A stretch of 64,000 nt of DNA from Anaerotignum propionicum (GTDB lineage Bacteria; Bacillota; Clostridia; Lachnospirales; Anaerotignaceae), in the NCBI RefSeq assembly GCF_024461735.1, contig NZ_JANGAD010000005.1, positions 186,001-250,000 of the forward strand. Direction: 5' to 3'. Positions within the stretch are counted from its first letter, which is position 1. Every line of letters starts with the position of its first letter. The notes under the pieces are model-generated. The model was given only the letters and a program-made list of their open reading frames with translations, had not been told where the DNA came from and ran no database searches. The translations under genes were made by a program, and so were the position numbers. Below, piece by piece: positions 1-9,234 of the stretch.

Positions 1-91
1 ATCTCAACTGGTGATTTCTAAAATTCTTTTATTATAAAAGGAATATACCTATTAACGGATTGAACTACTATTAGAGAAAGAGGTGGATAAA

Positions 92-454
92 ATGCATATG
101 AAACATGTGACATTACGTGTCAAAAACTTGGAGCAGTCGATTAAATTTTATGAAATGATAACGGGGTTAACTGTACATCGGCGGTTTAATGCAGATTTAG
201 CAGAAATAGCATTTATGACCAATGGTGAAGGAGAAACAGAGATGGAACTTCTCCAAGTGCCACAAGGCCAAACCTTTGAAGGCAAAGGGATGTTTATCTG
301 TTTTGAAACAGACAAATTGGATGAAATGCATCAACTTGCTAAAAATCGGGGTCTTAACCCTTCACCAATTCAATACCCAGGGGATGAAACCAATTATTTT
401 TATGTATATGATCCCGATGGGGTATCGATACAACTACGTACATTTCCAAATTAA
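92..454 (+). CDS. VOC family (glyoxalase/bleomycin-resistance-like) protein
   Basis: A protein of 120 residues with the fold pattern of the vicinal oxygen chelate family. It opens with the first beta strand and helix typical of the family (HVTLRVKNLEQSIKFYE) and closes with YDPDGVSIQLRT, which carries the usual C-terminal metal-ligand or structural region. Lactoylglutathione lyase and many small-molecule resistance enzymes share this fold, so the substrate cannot be named. A GTG lies 9 bases upstream in frame, but AGAGGTGG just before the ATG at 92 makes that ATG the better start; an ATG at 98 is also possible. It stands alone, convergent with the oleate hydratase gene. Confidence 0.8.
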   Translation: MHMKHVTLRVKNLEQSIKFYEMITGLTVHRRFNADLAEIAFMTNGEGETEMELLQVPQGQTFEGKGMFICFETDKLDEMHQLAKNRGLNPSPIQYPGDETNYFYVYDPDGVSIQLRTFPN

Positions 455-658
455 TGTAGAATACTATGCCAATTCGTGAAGGCAAAGCAAAAGACAATTC
501 ATTTAAGCCTTTTCCGGATCAATTATAGAAAACGTCTAAATCTATTTAAGCAATATTAAGCCAATGAGATTTTGAGACTAGGCTAATCTTGCTGCAATTA
601 CTTAAATTTGATAGAAAAACGGGCGATAAAGTGTTAGGAAAATATAACGGTAACCTGA

Positions 659-705
659 AAACACCCAGCAGCTTAAATGTCTGCCGGGTGTTTTTCTTTT
701 TCTAT
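659..705 (+). terminator. Rho-independent terminator between convergent genes
   Basis: The arms ACACCCAGCAG (661-671) and CTGCCGGGTGT (681-691) pair with one G-U, around a 9-base loop, followed by a T-rich tract on the plus strand. It lies between the VOC gene and the 3' end of the oleate hydratase gene. The tail on the minus strand is poor, so it best serves plus-strand transcription. The rest of 455-712 shows no gene. Confidence 0.75.
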
Positions 706-712
706 TTTGCTG

Positions 713-2488
713 TTAAATCAATTGGTATTCTCTCAGCAGCTTTTCAATATCAGTACCGGAAATCTTTTTAAGCACTTCGCCAAGTACTGCTTTCTGTTTC
801 GGATCAAGCTCCATTTGAGTAATTTTTTTACCATCACTCATTTTTGAAGCAGCGTTGAGCAGATCACGGACATCATAAGTGCTTCCCCAAACCTCGGGAA
901 CTCCCCTGTCAATGTCAAGCAGTGTATAGACGCTTTCCATAGAAGTTCTTAAGGAGTATTCAATGGTAAAGATGGTATCTCTGGTTGTTTCAGCAAATTG
1001 TCCTAGAAAAGCAAAGTTTACACTGCCTGCCGGAATCACATCAGGGCGGTCACCTGCCTCACGTGGCATAAAGAAGGCGGTTATATATGGCATCATGCAA
1101 GGCACTGTATTAGCGCTGTGTTCTGCCAATTCCTCGATTTGACTCTCGGGAACACCCATATGATACAGCCATTCCATACAGATTTCCTTGCCAGTGCAGT
1201 CACGCATGGCTTTTTTGACAAAGTTGCCCGGCTTATCGGTAAACAAGGCGTAAATCCAGCCAACCAGCTGATCCTTTGGTTGATTGCGGAAATGGGGCTG
1301 ACGGTTAAAGGTCCAACTAAGCAGCCAATTGGAATCCTTGGCAGTGACGATGCCGCCAGTAACCACTTTGCCGCTGAAGGGATCACGCTTGCATATTTTC
1401 TGAATATAGGGGGGGATACGGTCATCCAGCGTTGTTACCGTAGCAGACATCCAATTGCTTTGCTCTGCATCACAGCAGAATTTATCCGGATGTCCAAAGG
1501 AGGGGTCTTGTGCTGCAATTTTGCGCCACAGATCCCAGCCGCCACCTTTTTTGATTTCATAGTTAAAAGGTGCCGGAGTATTTTGATTGCCAATAGAAGA
1601 ATTTTCAACACAGCCGCCGTTGGTAATAAATACGAGGTCATTTTCTGTTAAATCAATGTGATCCTCCAAACCGTCTCGGATAATATCGATACGGGTTGCT
1701 GCTTTTTTATCCGTCTTGGTATCAAAAATAATATTCTCTACCTTCGTGCCGTAATGAAATTGAACATCGTGGGCCTCCAGATATTTGACCAGCGGCAGAA
1801 TCATGGATTCGTACTGGTTAAGTTTTGTAAAGCGAACGGCTGTGAAATCAGGCATCCCGCCAATATGGTGGATGAACCGCTTGATATATAGCTTCATTTC
1901 CAATGCACTATGCCAATTCTCAAAAGCAAACATGGTACGCCAGTACAGCCAGAAGTTAGAATTTAGCACTTCATCACTGAATACCTGGGAAATGCGCTTG
2001 TTATAGAGTGCTTCGTCTGGGGTAAAAAACAGTGCCATAATCTCCTGCATACCCTTGGTTGACAAAGCGAACTTACCATCGGTGTGGGCATCCTCTCCGC
2101 AGTTAACCGTTGCACGAGTGAGAGAGCTATTAGGATCATGCTTGTTAAGCCAGTAAAATTCATCCAGAACACTAGCACCTTCCGTTTCCAGAGAGGGGAT
2201 AGAATGGAATAGATCCCACAGACATTCGTAGCGGTTATCCACCTCACGTCCTCCGCGGATAACAAACCCAGTGTTGTCGTATTCGTAACCATCGCAGGCA
2301 CCTCCTGCAAGGGAGTCTTTTTCTAAAATATGGACTCTCTTGCCATCCATCTGACCATCCCGAACAAGAAATGCAGCAGCTGCAAGAGAAGCAAGACCTG
2401 ACCCGATTAGATAAGCAGATTTACGCTCCACACCCTGAGGTTTTTCAGGACGGGCAAGTGACTCATAATTTCCTTTTGAATAATACAT
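713..2488 (-). CDS. ohyA: Oleate hydratase (myosin-cross-reactive antigen family)
   Basis: A 591-residue FAD enzyme that adds water to the cis-9 double bond of unsaturated fatty acids, giving 10-hydroxy fatty acids (EC 4.2.1.53). The length matches the family. The N-terminal dinucleotide-binding motif is IGSGLASLAAAAF, followed by the acidic end of the second strand (VHILEKD) and a GGR segment. C-terminal MMPYITAFFMPR and GQFAETTRDTIFTIEYS are family signatures. An upstream in-frame ATG at 2533 was rejected because GGAGGT sits 7 bases before the ATG at 2488. The gene lies 130 bases downstream of a TetR gene on the same strand, which may control it. In gut and rumen anaerobes the enzyme is thought to detoxify unsaturated fatty acids. 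Confidence 0.93.
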   Translation of the reverse strand: MYYSKGNYESLARPEKPQGVERKSAYLIGSGLASLAAAAFLVRDGQMDGKRVHILEKDSLAGGACDGYEYDNTGFVIRGGREVDNRYECLWDLFHSIPSLETEGASVLDEFYWLNKHDPNSSLTRATVNCGEDAHTDGKFALSTKGMQEIMALFFTPDEALYNKRISQVFSDEVLNSNFWLYWRTMFAFENWHSALEMKLYIKRFIHHIGGMPDFTAVRFTKLNQYESMILPLVKYLEAHDVQFHYGTKVENIIFDTKTDKKAATRIDIIRDGLEDHIDLTENDLVFITNGGCVENSSIGNQNTPAPFNYEIKKGGGWDLWRKIAAQDPSFGHPDKFCCDAEQSNWMSATVTTLDDRIPPYIQKICKRDPFSGKVVTGGIVTAKDSNWLLSWTFNRQPHFRNQPKDQLVGWIYALFTDKPGNFVKKAMRDCTGKEICMEWLYHMGVPESQIEELAEHSANTVPCMMPYITAFFMPREAGDRPDVIPAGSVNFAFLGQFAETTRDTIFTIEYSLRTSMESVYTLLDIDRGVPEVWGSTYDVRDLLNAASKMSDGKKITQMELDPKQKAVLGEVLKKISGTDIEKLLREYQLI

Positions 2489-2618
2489 AATGATTACCTC
2501 CATGTTCAGTTTGTTTTTTAATTTCTTATACAAGCATATTATTTGTTGCCCCTTAGTACAATAATCAAAAAATTAGCTTTGATAAGAAATTAATCATGTT
2601 GATAATACTGTTTATTTT

Positions 2619-3203
2619 TTAATCATTTTGAGTCATTTGATAAGTTTTCCCTTGCTGATACCTATTTAATGCTCTTGCGACATCTCCATGGATTAGTGTG
2701 CTGACCCGTTCAATTATTTTCTGAGGCTCCTCCCGCATATCCTTTTTGATCCAATCCAGCAAAAGACCTACAAAAGCGAAATTATAAAAATCAGCTATAA
2801 ATTTTTTATCTGTTATGGAAACGCTCATGCCTACTGCCAATTCTTCCACCACCCCAATCAGCAAGTCGTAGGTCACCGCATAAAAGTAATCCTCAATCTT
2901 TTCACGGCTGATGGAATGATATACGTTGGAAATGAAGGGTTTGTTTTTAAGAACCATTTGAAATGTCTGCAAGAACCCCTGTTGCCATGTTTCGTAGGTC
3001 TTGTTTCCATTGACAGCTCTTGCGGTCTCCTCCACGCAGATCCACTCAATTAAATCGTAAATATCCTGAAAATGATAATAAAAGGTCATACGGTTTATTC
3101 CGCAATCCTTTGCAATATCTGAAATTGTAATCTTACTCAAGGGCTTTTGTAGTAAGAGATGTTTTAGTGAGTCCTCCAGGGCTCGTTTGGTTATCTGTGT
3201 CAT
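2619..3203 (-). CDS. TetR/AcrR family transcriptional regulator
   Basis: A 194-residue protein. Residues 1-60 form a TetR-type helix-turn-helix (ALEDSLKHLLLQKPLSKITISDIAKDCGINRMTFYYHF). The C-terminal half resembles the TetR_C domain found in the DhaS/AcrR-like subgroup. The ATG at 3203 is preceded by GGGAGG. It is upstream of and co-directional with the oleate hydratase gene, so it probably represses that gene in response to fatty acids; this is inferred from position only. Confidence 0.88.
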   Translation of the reverse strand: MTQITKRALEDSLKHLLLQKPLSKITISDIAKDCGINRMTFYYHFQDIYDLIEWICVEETARAVNGNKTYETWQQGFLQTFQMVLKNKPFISNVYHSISREKIEDYFYAVTYDLLIGVVEELAVGMSVSITDKKFIADFYNFAFVGLLLDWIKKDMREEPQKIIERVSTLIHGDVARALNRYQQGKTYQMTQND

Positions 3204-3547
3204 CCTAAGAACCTCCCGGAAATAAACTGATTATAAATTTGAGGGTATCACTAGTAATTCTATATGTTGTTTCCAATGATTGCAACACAAGAGGAAATAT
3301 TTAAGATACCCATTTTTTTACTTTTTATCAAAATTAGAGAAATTGTGATAATCCTTTTGTTAGTATTAAAAAAATTCTTTATACTGGCAAGGAACCTTAA
3401 AGTGTACAAAAGTAAATACGTAAAAAAGGAGACTGCAAAGTTTAACGATTTTGCTAGTGAGAGAAAAATCTCTTGCTTAAAATTACCATATTTGGTAGTA
3501 AGAGTTTGTGCAAATGATAGAAAAGGAAAAAACAAGGATAAAATACA
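3204..3547. other. Intergenic region between divergent units
   Basis: About 340 AT-rich bases between the TetR gene and the TRAP promoter. Open frames occur on both strands but have no ribosome binding site or recognisable protein, and I see no structured RNA. The region probably holds the TetR promoter. Confidence 0.5.
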
Positions 3548-3576
3548 TTGACTTTGTGCTAAAATCCAATTAAATT
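3548..3576 (+). promoter_or_regulatory. Predicted sigma-A promoter of the TRAP operon
   Basis: TTGACT at 3548 and TAAATT at 3571 are separated by 17 bases, about 70 bases before the dctP start. A perfect -35 with a weak -10 suits a regulated promoter. Confidence 0.5.
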
Positions 3577-3602
3577 GTAAACATATGAAACATCCAACAT
3601 TG

Positions 3603-3615
3603 TACGTAGTATGTA
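3603..3615. promoter_or_regulatory. Candidate GntR operator (copy 1)
   Basis: TACGTAGTATGTA is a 13-base near-palindrome lying about 20 bases downstream of the predicted transcription start. It closely matches the palindrome at 8354-8366. Its size and position fit a FadR-type GntR site; the likely binder is the product of the gene at 10315. Confidence 0.4.
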
Positions 3616-3643
3616 GTGTGTGAAAACAGGAGGAGAGATTATT

Positions 3644-4668
3644 ATGAAAAAGAAAATCAGTTCTATTTTATTAATCGGAGCACTTGTTATGGGGACATTA
3701 ACAGGATGTGGTGGAAACAGTTCAAGCAGTTCAGCAGCAAAGGGTTCTTATGAAGATGTTGAGTTGACCATGACTGTGAATGGTACAGACATTCAAATTG
3801 ATACTAGAGTTGCACAAAAATTTGCAGAACTCGTTGAAGAAGAATCGGGCGGTAATGTAAAAATTCATGTTTATCCAAACGATCAATTAGCAGGTGGTAA
3901 TGCAACAAAAGGTGTTGAAATGATTTCCGAAGGCTCCGTTGATTTGGCGGCATATGCTAGTAGTGTTATGTCAGCACTTGATGAAAAACTTCTGGTTGGA
4001 ACAATTCCTTGGTCCTTTGACAACTACACAGATGCAAGAGAAACAATTGACTCAACAGGTGGAAAATATTATGAATCAGTATTAAAGGAGCAAGGTATTA
4101 CATTTTTAGGCTCTTTCCATAATGGATTTAGACAACTTACCAATAGCAAGAGAACTGTTAAAACACCGGAAGATTTAAAAGGTCTTAAAATTCGTGTGCC
4201 TGGGGGGAAGTTTTCTTAGGTGTATTCAGAGCTTTTGGCGCTGACCCTGTTGCAATGAGCTGGAGTGAAGTTTTCACTGCAATCCAACAAGGTACAATTG
4301 ATGGTCAAGAAAATGGTGTAAACATTACTGATACAGCTAAAATGTATGAAGTTCAAAAGTATCTAACTCTTTGGAACTATACATACGAAAATGACTTATT
4401 TGTTGCAAATTCTGCCGTTTGGGATGCTTTAGATTCAGCAACACAAGACATGTTAAGAGAGAAAGCAGTTGAAGCTTGTAACTGGGGAAGAGATATTTTA
4501 GAACAAGAAGAAGAGGAAATTGTAACAAAATTTGAAGATTACGGAATGGAAGTTACAAGATTGTCAGAAGAAGAATTGGCTCCATTTAAAGCGGTTGTTT
4601 CAGATTTAAGAACTAGCTTGATGAAGAAATATGGAAAAGAAGCTTGTACTCAATTTGGAATTGAATAA
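3644..4668 (+). pseudogene. dctP: TRAP transporter substrate-binding protein DctP, frameshifted
   Basis: A lipoprotein binding subunit for a tripartite periplasmic-type carrier. The signal peptide ends in the lipobox LTGC with Cys22. The first frame stops at 4219 after KIRVPGGKFS. The second half (VFLGVFRAFGADPVAMSW through QFGIE) continues in another frame to 4668. Adding one G to the six-G run at 4202-4207 restores PGGEVFLGVF and gives a normal 341-residue DctP, so a single base is missing. ATG 3644 has AGGAGG upstream; the GTG at 3620 was rejected. It is the first gene of the operon, directly before the two membrane subunits. Either the transporter is inactive, or the run is phase-variable or a sequence error. 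Confidence 0.85.
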
Positions 4669-4723
4669 TACATATATTGGTTAATTTATCTAAAGTACCA
4701 AGTAGAAGGAAGGAGAGAATGAG

Positions 4724-5212
4724 ATGTTGAAAAAATTTCTACATCATATAGAAGAAGTTTTATCTGCTATATGTTTAGCTGTTATGACGGTGCTTGCTTT
4801 TGTCAATGTAATTTCTCGATATGTATTTAGTGCATCACTATCATTCACAGATGAAATCACTACATATTTATTTGTATTATTAAGTTTACTTGGTGCAGCA
4901 ATTGCCGCAAAAAGAGGTGCACATTTAGGATTTACAATTTTACAAGATATTGTTGGTGAAAAATTACGACGTATTATGGTACTTATCGGTTATGGTTTTG
5001 CTGTATTATTCAGTGGAGCTATTTGTTACTATGGTGTATTTATGGTTTTGAGTCAATACGCAAAGAAACAAATTACATCAGGAATGCAATGGCCAGAGTG
5101 GACTTTCGGGTCATTTGTACCGGTAGGAGCATTTTTCTTAACAATTCGTTTTTTAGAAATATTTATAAAAGAAATAAATCATAAAAAAGAGAGAGATGAG
5201 GCGGAGATCTAA
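4724..5212 (+). CDS. dctQ: TRAP transporter small permease subunit DctQ
   Basis: A 162-residue membrane protein with four predicted hydrophobic segments, the usual layout of the small TRAP subunit that links the binding protein to DctM. The segment ISRYVFSASLSFTDEITTYLFVLLSLLGAA matches the conserved family core around the second helix. The ribosome binding site GGAGAG precedes ATG 4724. Its last base overlaps the first base of the dctM start codon, so the two are translationally coupled. The encoded system imports an organic or sugar acid with a sodium gradient; the substrate cannot be read from sequence. Confidence 0.9.
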   Translation: MLKKFLHHIEEVLSAICLAVMTVLAFVNVISRYVFSASLSFTDEITTYLFVLLSLLGAAIAAKRGAHLGFTILQDIVGEKLRRIMVLIGYGFAVLFSGAICYYGVFMVLSQYAKKQITSGMQWPEWTFGSFVPVGAFFLTIRFLEIFIKEINHKKERDEAEI

Positions 5213-6495
5213 TGGTAGCAGCTGTTTTATTCGGTGCATTTGCAATTTTACTTTTAATGGGTACGCCGATAGCAATTTGTTTAGGCGTTTCCAGCGTAGC
5301 AGCAATGATTGTCCAAGGGGCCGGAAAGCCACTAGATATTATTTTAGGAACTTTGCCAAGGCTCGTTTCATCATCAACAAGTAAGTTTGTACTCTTAGCA
5401 ATTCCGTTTTTCATCCTTGGTGGCAATATCATGGAAAAAACAGGTATATCCCAAAAGTTAATTGATTTCGCACAATCATGTGTAGGTCATTTAAAAGGTG
5501 GATTAGCAATGGTCTGTGTAATTGTTGCATGCTTTTTTGCAGCTATTTCTGGCTCGGGTCCAGCTACTGTTGCAGCACTTGGTTTGATTATCATTCCAGC
5601 TATGATTAGGGTTGGATATTCACCAGCGTTCTCGGCAGCTTTAATGGCAGCAGCTGGCGCCATTGGTGTTATTATTCCACCGTCAATTACTTTCGTTGTT
5701 TTTGGCTCAATTTCTGATACTTCAATTGGTACATTATTTATCGCAGGTATTTTACCGGGGCTATTAATGGGTCTTGCGTTAATCATTACAGCCATATTGA
5801 TTGGAAGACGTTCTGATTTAATGATTTTGCCAAAAGCATCAGCAGCAGAAAGATGGAAAGCTTTTAAAGAAGCTTTTTGGGGTCTTTTAATGCCGGTAAT
5901 TATTTTAGGCGGTATATATGGCGGTATTTTTACCCCAACAGAAGCAGCAGCTGTTTCTGCCGTTTATGGCTTGTTTGTTGGCGTGTTTATCTATAAAACA
6001 GTTAAGTTAAAGGAATTTTATAGAATACTTGTTGATTCAGCAACAACGACATCTACAGTTATGCTTATAACCGCTGGGGCAAGCTTATTTGCCTATGTAT
6101 TAACTAGAGCTCGTATTGACGTTGCAATCAGCCAAGCGTTAACAACTTTCACAAACGGAAATACAGTTGTTTTCTTTATAATTGTAAATATCGTGTTGTT
6201 AATTGCAGGTTGCTTCCTTGATTCAACTTCAGCACTTTACATCTTTACACCACTTTTCGTACCAGTAGCCCATGCTTTAGGTATAGATTTAGTACACATG
6301 GGTGTTGTTATGGTTGTAAACTTAGCAATCGGTCTTGTTACACCTCCGGTTGGCGTGAACTTGTATGTGGCCTGTGGTGTTGCAAAATGCAACTTGAAGG
6401 AAATATCGTTTGCGGCACTTCCTTTAATTGCAGCAGCAATTGTAGTGTTATTGTTAGTTACATATATCCCTATAATATCTCTGGCGTTTGTATAA
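5212..6495 (+). CDS. dctM: TRAP transporter large permease subunit DctM
   Basis: A 427-residue polytopic protein of the DctM/UIT family, the main transport channel of TRAP systems. Family signatures include AIPFFILGGNIMEKTGIS, AISGSGPATVAALG, GAIGVIIPPSITFVVFG and TPPVGVNLYVACGVA near the C-terminus. Length and about a dozen hydrophobic segments are normal. It is the third gene of the operon, followed 42 bases later by the split transketolase, so the imported compound probably feeds the sugar-phosphate enzymes downstream. Confidence 0.93.
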   Translation: MVAAVLFGAFAILLLMGTPIAICLGVSSVAAMIVQGAGKPLDIILGTLPRLVSSSTSKFVLLAIPFFILGGNIMEKTGISQKLIDFAQSCVGHLKGGLAMVCVIVACFFAAISGSGPATVAALGLIIIPAMIRVGYSPAFSAALMAAAGAIGVIIPPSITFVVFGSISDTSIGTLFIAGILPGLLMGLALIITAILIGRRSDLMILPKASAAERWKAFKEAFWGLLMPVIILGGIYGGIFTPTEAAAVSAVYGLFVGVFIYKTVKLKEFYRILVDSATTTSTVMLITAGASLFAYVLTRARIDVAISQALTTFTNGNTVVFFIIVNIVLLIAGCFLDSTSALYIFTPLFVPVAHALGIDLVHMGVVMVVNLAIGLVTPPVGVNLYVACGVAKCNLKEISFAALPLIAAAIVVLLLVTYIPIISLAFV

Positions 6496-6537
6496 AAGCA
6501 AATCTTCCAAAAAACAATCTAATGAGGTGATTCAATT

Positions 6538-7371
6538 ATGAAAGATGTTAGTATGAATGAATTAAAAAATATCGCAGCAGATTTAAGAAAAAAAACAGTA
6601 TCAATGATTTATAAAGCGCAGTCTGGTCATCCAGGTGGTTCTTTATCAGTTGCAGATTTTGTTACAGCATTGTATTTTAAAGAAATGAATATTGATCCCA
6701 AAAATCCAAAATGGGAAGATCGTGACAGATTTGTTCTTTCAAAAGGTCATGTTTGCCCGATTCAATACGCAGCCCTTGCAACTTTAGGATTTTTCCCATT
6801 AGAAGTTCTTGATACCTTAAGAGAAGAAGGTTCGATCTTGCAAGGACATCCAGATATGAAAAAATGCCCGGGAATCGATATTTCAACAGGTTCTTTAGGT
6901 CAGGGCCTTGCCTGCGGTGTTGGTATGGCAATTTGTGCAAAGCTCGACAACAAAGCATATAGAACTTTTGTTGTTGTTGGGGACGGTGAAGCTCAAGAAG
7001 GGGAAATTTGGGAAGCTGCTCAGTGTGCCAACAAATATAAATTAGATAATTTAGTAGTTTTTGTTGACAATAATAATTTACAACTTGATGGTACGTGCGA
7101 CGAGGTAATGCCAAACCTTGATTTGGGTAAGAAATTTGAAGCATTTGGATTTGAAGTTTACAACATTGATGGTAATAGCATGGAAGAAATCGTTGAAACA
7201 TTAGATAAAATCAACGCATCTATAAATGGTAAACCAAAATGTATTTATGCCCAAACTGTAAAAGGTAAGGGCGTATCTTATATGGAAAACGTATGTGGAT
7301 GGCACGGTGTTGCACCAAATGCAGAAGAATATAAACAAGCAATGGATGAGCTTAATTCTCAAATTATATAA
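6538..7371 (+). CDS. Transketolase, N-terminal (TPP-binding) subunit
   Basis: A 277-residue protein covering the thiamine-diphosphate-binding half of transketolase. Motifs are SGHPGGSLS near residue 30, SKGH, and the TPP/Mg motif GDGEAQEGEIWE ending in DNNNLQLDG, roughly residues 148-178. It ends before the pyrimidine domain, which is encoded by the next gene 25 bases downstream. Split transketolases are common in anaerobic Firmicutes. The pair moves two-carbon ketol units between sugar phosphates. The association with a TRAP importer suggests a dedicated catabolic copy rather than the housekeeping enzyme. Confidence 0.93.
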   Translation: MKDVSMNELKNIAADLRKKTVSMIYKAQSGHPGGSLSVADFVTALYFKEMNIDPKNPKWEDRDRFVLSKGHVCPIQYAALATLGFFPLEVLDTLREEGSILQGHPDMKKCPGIDISTGSLGQGLACGVGMAICAKLDNKAYRTFVVVGDGEAQEGEIWEAAQCANKYKLDNLVVFVDNNNLQLDGTCDEVMPNLDLGKKFEAFGFEVYNIDGNSMEEIVETLDKINASINGKPKCIYAQTVKGKGVSYMENVCGWHGVAPNAEEYKQAMDELNSQII

Positions 7372-7396
7372 TAAATTGTTATAAGGAGTGAATATC

Positions 7397-8332
7397 ATGT
7401 ACGATAAAAAAATTGCAACTAGAGATGGTTTTGGAGAAATGATCGTTGAACTTGGTAGAAAAAATAAAAGTATTTGTGTAGTTGACGTTGATATTGGTAA
7501 GTCATGTAAAACAACTATTTTTGCAAAAGAATTACCAGCGCAACATATTAACGTTGGTATAGCAGAACAATGTGGTGCTGGCGTTGCGGCCGGCATGGCT
7601 ACCTGTGGTAAAATTCCATTTGTTGTTACATACGCAGTATTTGGTTCGCTTCGAATGTGTGAAATGATTAGACAAGAAATCTGCTATCCAAACTTGAATG
7701 TTAAGATCGCTTGCTCTCATGGTGGTGTTACACCTGCAAATGATGGTGCTAGCCATCAAAGTATTGAAGATATGGGAGTTCTTCGTACAATTCCTAACAT
7801 GACTGTTGTTATGCCGGCTGATTATGTTGCAGCTAAAAAATTGGTTGAAAAATCAGCAGAAATGTATGGTCCTTGCTACCTTCGTTTTACCAGAGATGCT
7901 CTTTCTGTAATTTATGATGAAAATGCTACATTTGAAATTGGTAAAGCAAACTTATTAAAAGATGGTAAAGACGTTGCAATCATTGCAAATGGAGATACGG
8001 TAATTATCGGTTTAAAAGCTGCTGAGGAGCTTGCTAAAATTGGTATTAACGCAAGAGTAGTTGATATGCATACAATTAAACCACTAGACGTTGATATTGT
8101 TAATAATTGTATTAATGAAATTGGTAAAATTATTACCATTGAAGACCATAATATTTTAAACGGTTTGGGTAGCGCTGTAAGTGAGGTTGTTGCAGAAAGA
8201 GGAAAAGGCATGGTAAAAAGAGTTGGTATAAAAGATCAATTTGGTGAATCAGCGCCTTATGAAAGACTTTTAGCAATGAATGGTATCACAGTAGAAGATT
8301 TAGTAGAAATTGCCACTCAAATGAACAAATAA
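7397..8332 (+). CDS. Transketolase, C-terminal (pyrimidine-binding) subunit
   Basis: A 311-residue protein that completes the split transketolase. NVGIAEQCGAGVAAGMA contains the glutamate that activates TPP, GVTPANDGASHQSIEDMG carries the conserved substrate-site histidine region, and the C-terminal third is the transketolase C domain. The start is ATG 7397, with AAGGAG 8 bases before it; the GTG at 7388 lies in that ribosome binding site. It must work with the preceding subunit as a heteromer. Confidence 0.92.
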   Translation: MYDKKIATRDGFGEMIVELGRKNKSICVVDVDIGKSCKTTIFAKELPAQHINVGIAEQCGAGVAAGMATCGKIPFVVTYAVFGSLRMCEMIRQEICYPNLNVKIACSHGGVTPANDGASHQSIEDMGVLRTIPNMTVVMPADYVAAKKLVEKSAEMYGPCYLRFTRDALSVIYDENATFEIGKANLLKDGKDVAIIANGDTVIIGLKAAEELAKIGINARVVDMHTIKPLDVDIVNNCINEIGKIITIEDHNILNGLGSAVSEVVAERGKGMVKRVGIKDQFGESAPYERLLAMNGITVEDLVEIATQMNK

Positions 8333-8343
8333 TTTTTTTCTTA

Positions 8344-8366
8344 TATAATGTCCTACGTTATACGTA
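8344..8366 (+). promoter_or_regulatory. Predicted -10 box and candidate GntR operator (copy 2)
   Basis: TATAAT at 8344-8349 is followed 4 bases later by the 13-base palindrome TACGTTATACGTA (8354-8366), a near copy of the site at 3603-3615. No good -35 box is visible. The arrangement suggests that the SDR gene has its own promoter, repressed by the same GntR protein as the TRAP operon. Confidence 0.42.
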
Positions 8367-8403
8367 TGATGAATAACTTTGAATAATAAAAGGAGTGTTT
8401 TAG

Positions 8404-9162
8404 ATGTTTCGTTTTGATGATCAAGTAGTTATTGTAACGGGGAGTGGTTCTGAAAAGGGGATCGGTCGTATCATTGCAAGTGACTTTGCTAAGCAAGGTG
8501 CTACAGTTGTAATTGCTGACATAAATCAGGAAGGCATAAATAATACAGTTCAGTTTATTGAAGGAGAAGGGGGAAAAGCCTTTGGTATCACTCTTGATGT
8601 TACAAATAAAGAGTCTGTAGATAGCATGGTGAAAACTATATTGAATAAATATGGCAGAATTGATGTCTTAGTAAATAATGCTGGTATTTCTCAAAAAGTA
8701 ACAGTTGCAGACATGACATTAGAAGATATTACAAGAATTTTTAATGTTAATATGTTTGGTTTATTCCTTTGCACACAAGCTTGCATGAAACCTATGATAG
8801 AAGCTGGTTATGGTAGAATTGTTAATTTATCTTCAGTTTCTGGTAAAAGAGGCGGCGGCATATTTGGTGGTGCTCATTATTCAGCATCAAAAGCGGCAGT
8901 TCTTGGTTTCTCTAAAAACTTATCAAGAGAAATTTCTGATAAAGGCATTACAATTAATAGCGTATGCCCGGGCTTAATCAACACTGAGATATGGAAATCA
9001 CTTCCCAAAGAAGATGCAGATAAAGTAATCGCAGGTATCCCTATGGGTCGTCCTGGTGAAACAAGTGAAGTTTCATCTGCCATTTTATTTTTAGCATCAA
9101 AGGAAGCTGGTTATATAACAGGCGAAGAAATTGATATTAATGGTGGTTCCCACATGGATTAA
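8404..9162 (+). CDS. SDR family NAD(P)-dependent oxidoreductase
   Basis: A 252-residue classical short-chain dehydrogenase. Visible motifs are the cofactor loop TGSGSEKGIGR near residue 12, the NNAG structural motif, a catalytic Ser in NLSSVSG, and the YSASK Tyr/Lys pair. An acidic residue after the second strand (IADIN) favours NAD over NADP. The C-terminus (GYITGEEIDINGGSHMD) is typical. Related enzymes oxidise sugars, polyols or 3-oxoacyl groups. Between transketolase and phosphofructokinase, oxidation of a polyol or sugar acid to a ketose is the likely role. Confidence 0.9.
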   Translation: MFRFDDQVVIVTGSGSEKGIGRIIASDFAKQGATVVIADINQEGINNTVQFIEGEGGKAFGITLDVTNKESVDSMVKTILNKYGRIDVLVNNAGISQKVTVADMTLEDITRIFNVNMFGLFLCTQACMKPMIEAGYGRIVNLSSVSGKRGGGIFGGAHYSASKAAVLGFSKNLSREISDKGITINSVCPGLINTEIWKSLPKEDADKVIAGIPMGRPGETSEVSSAILFLASKEAGYITGEEIDINGGSHMD

Positions 9163-9170
9163 AAAATATC

Positions 9171-9212
9171 CTCCCAATATTCTTTTAATATTGGGAGATA
9201 TCTCCTTTTTAG
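9171..9212 (+). terminator. Hairpin between SDR and pfkA
   Basis: Perfect 11-base arms CTCCCAATATT and AATATTGGGAG flank a 5-base loop, with a T run ten bases after the stem. It may be a partial terminator or an RNA-processing site that lowers downstream expression. Confidence 0.5.
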
Positions 9213-9234
9213 AATTATATACAGGAGGGACAAA

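Noticed and set aside
1118..1651. Long plus-strand open frame inside the oleate hydratase gene
   Set aside because: It lies antisense to a clear full-length enzyme, has no ribosome binding site and no recognisable protein pattern.
4196..4212. Programmed frameshift in dctP
   Set aside because: No X-XXY-YYZ heptamer with a downstream structure was seen; DctP proteins are not known to need recoding. A plain indel or slippage is simpler.
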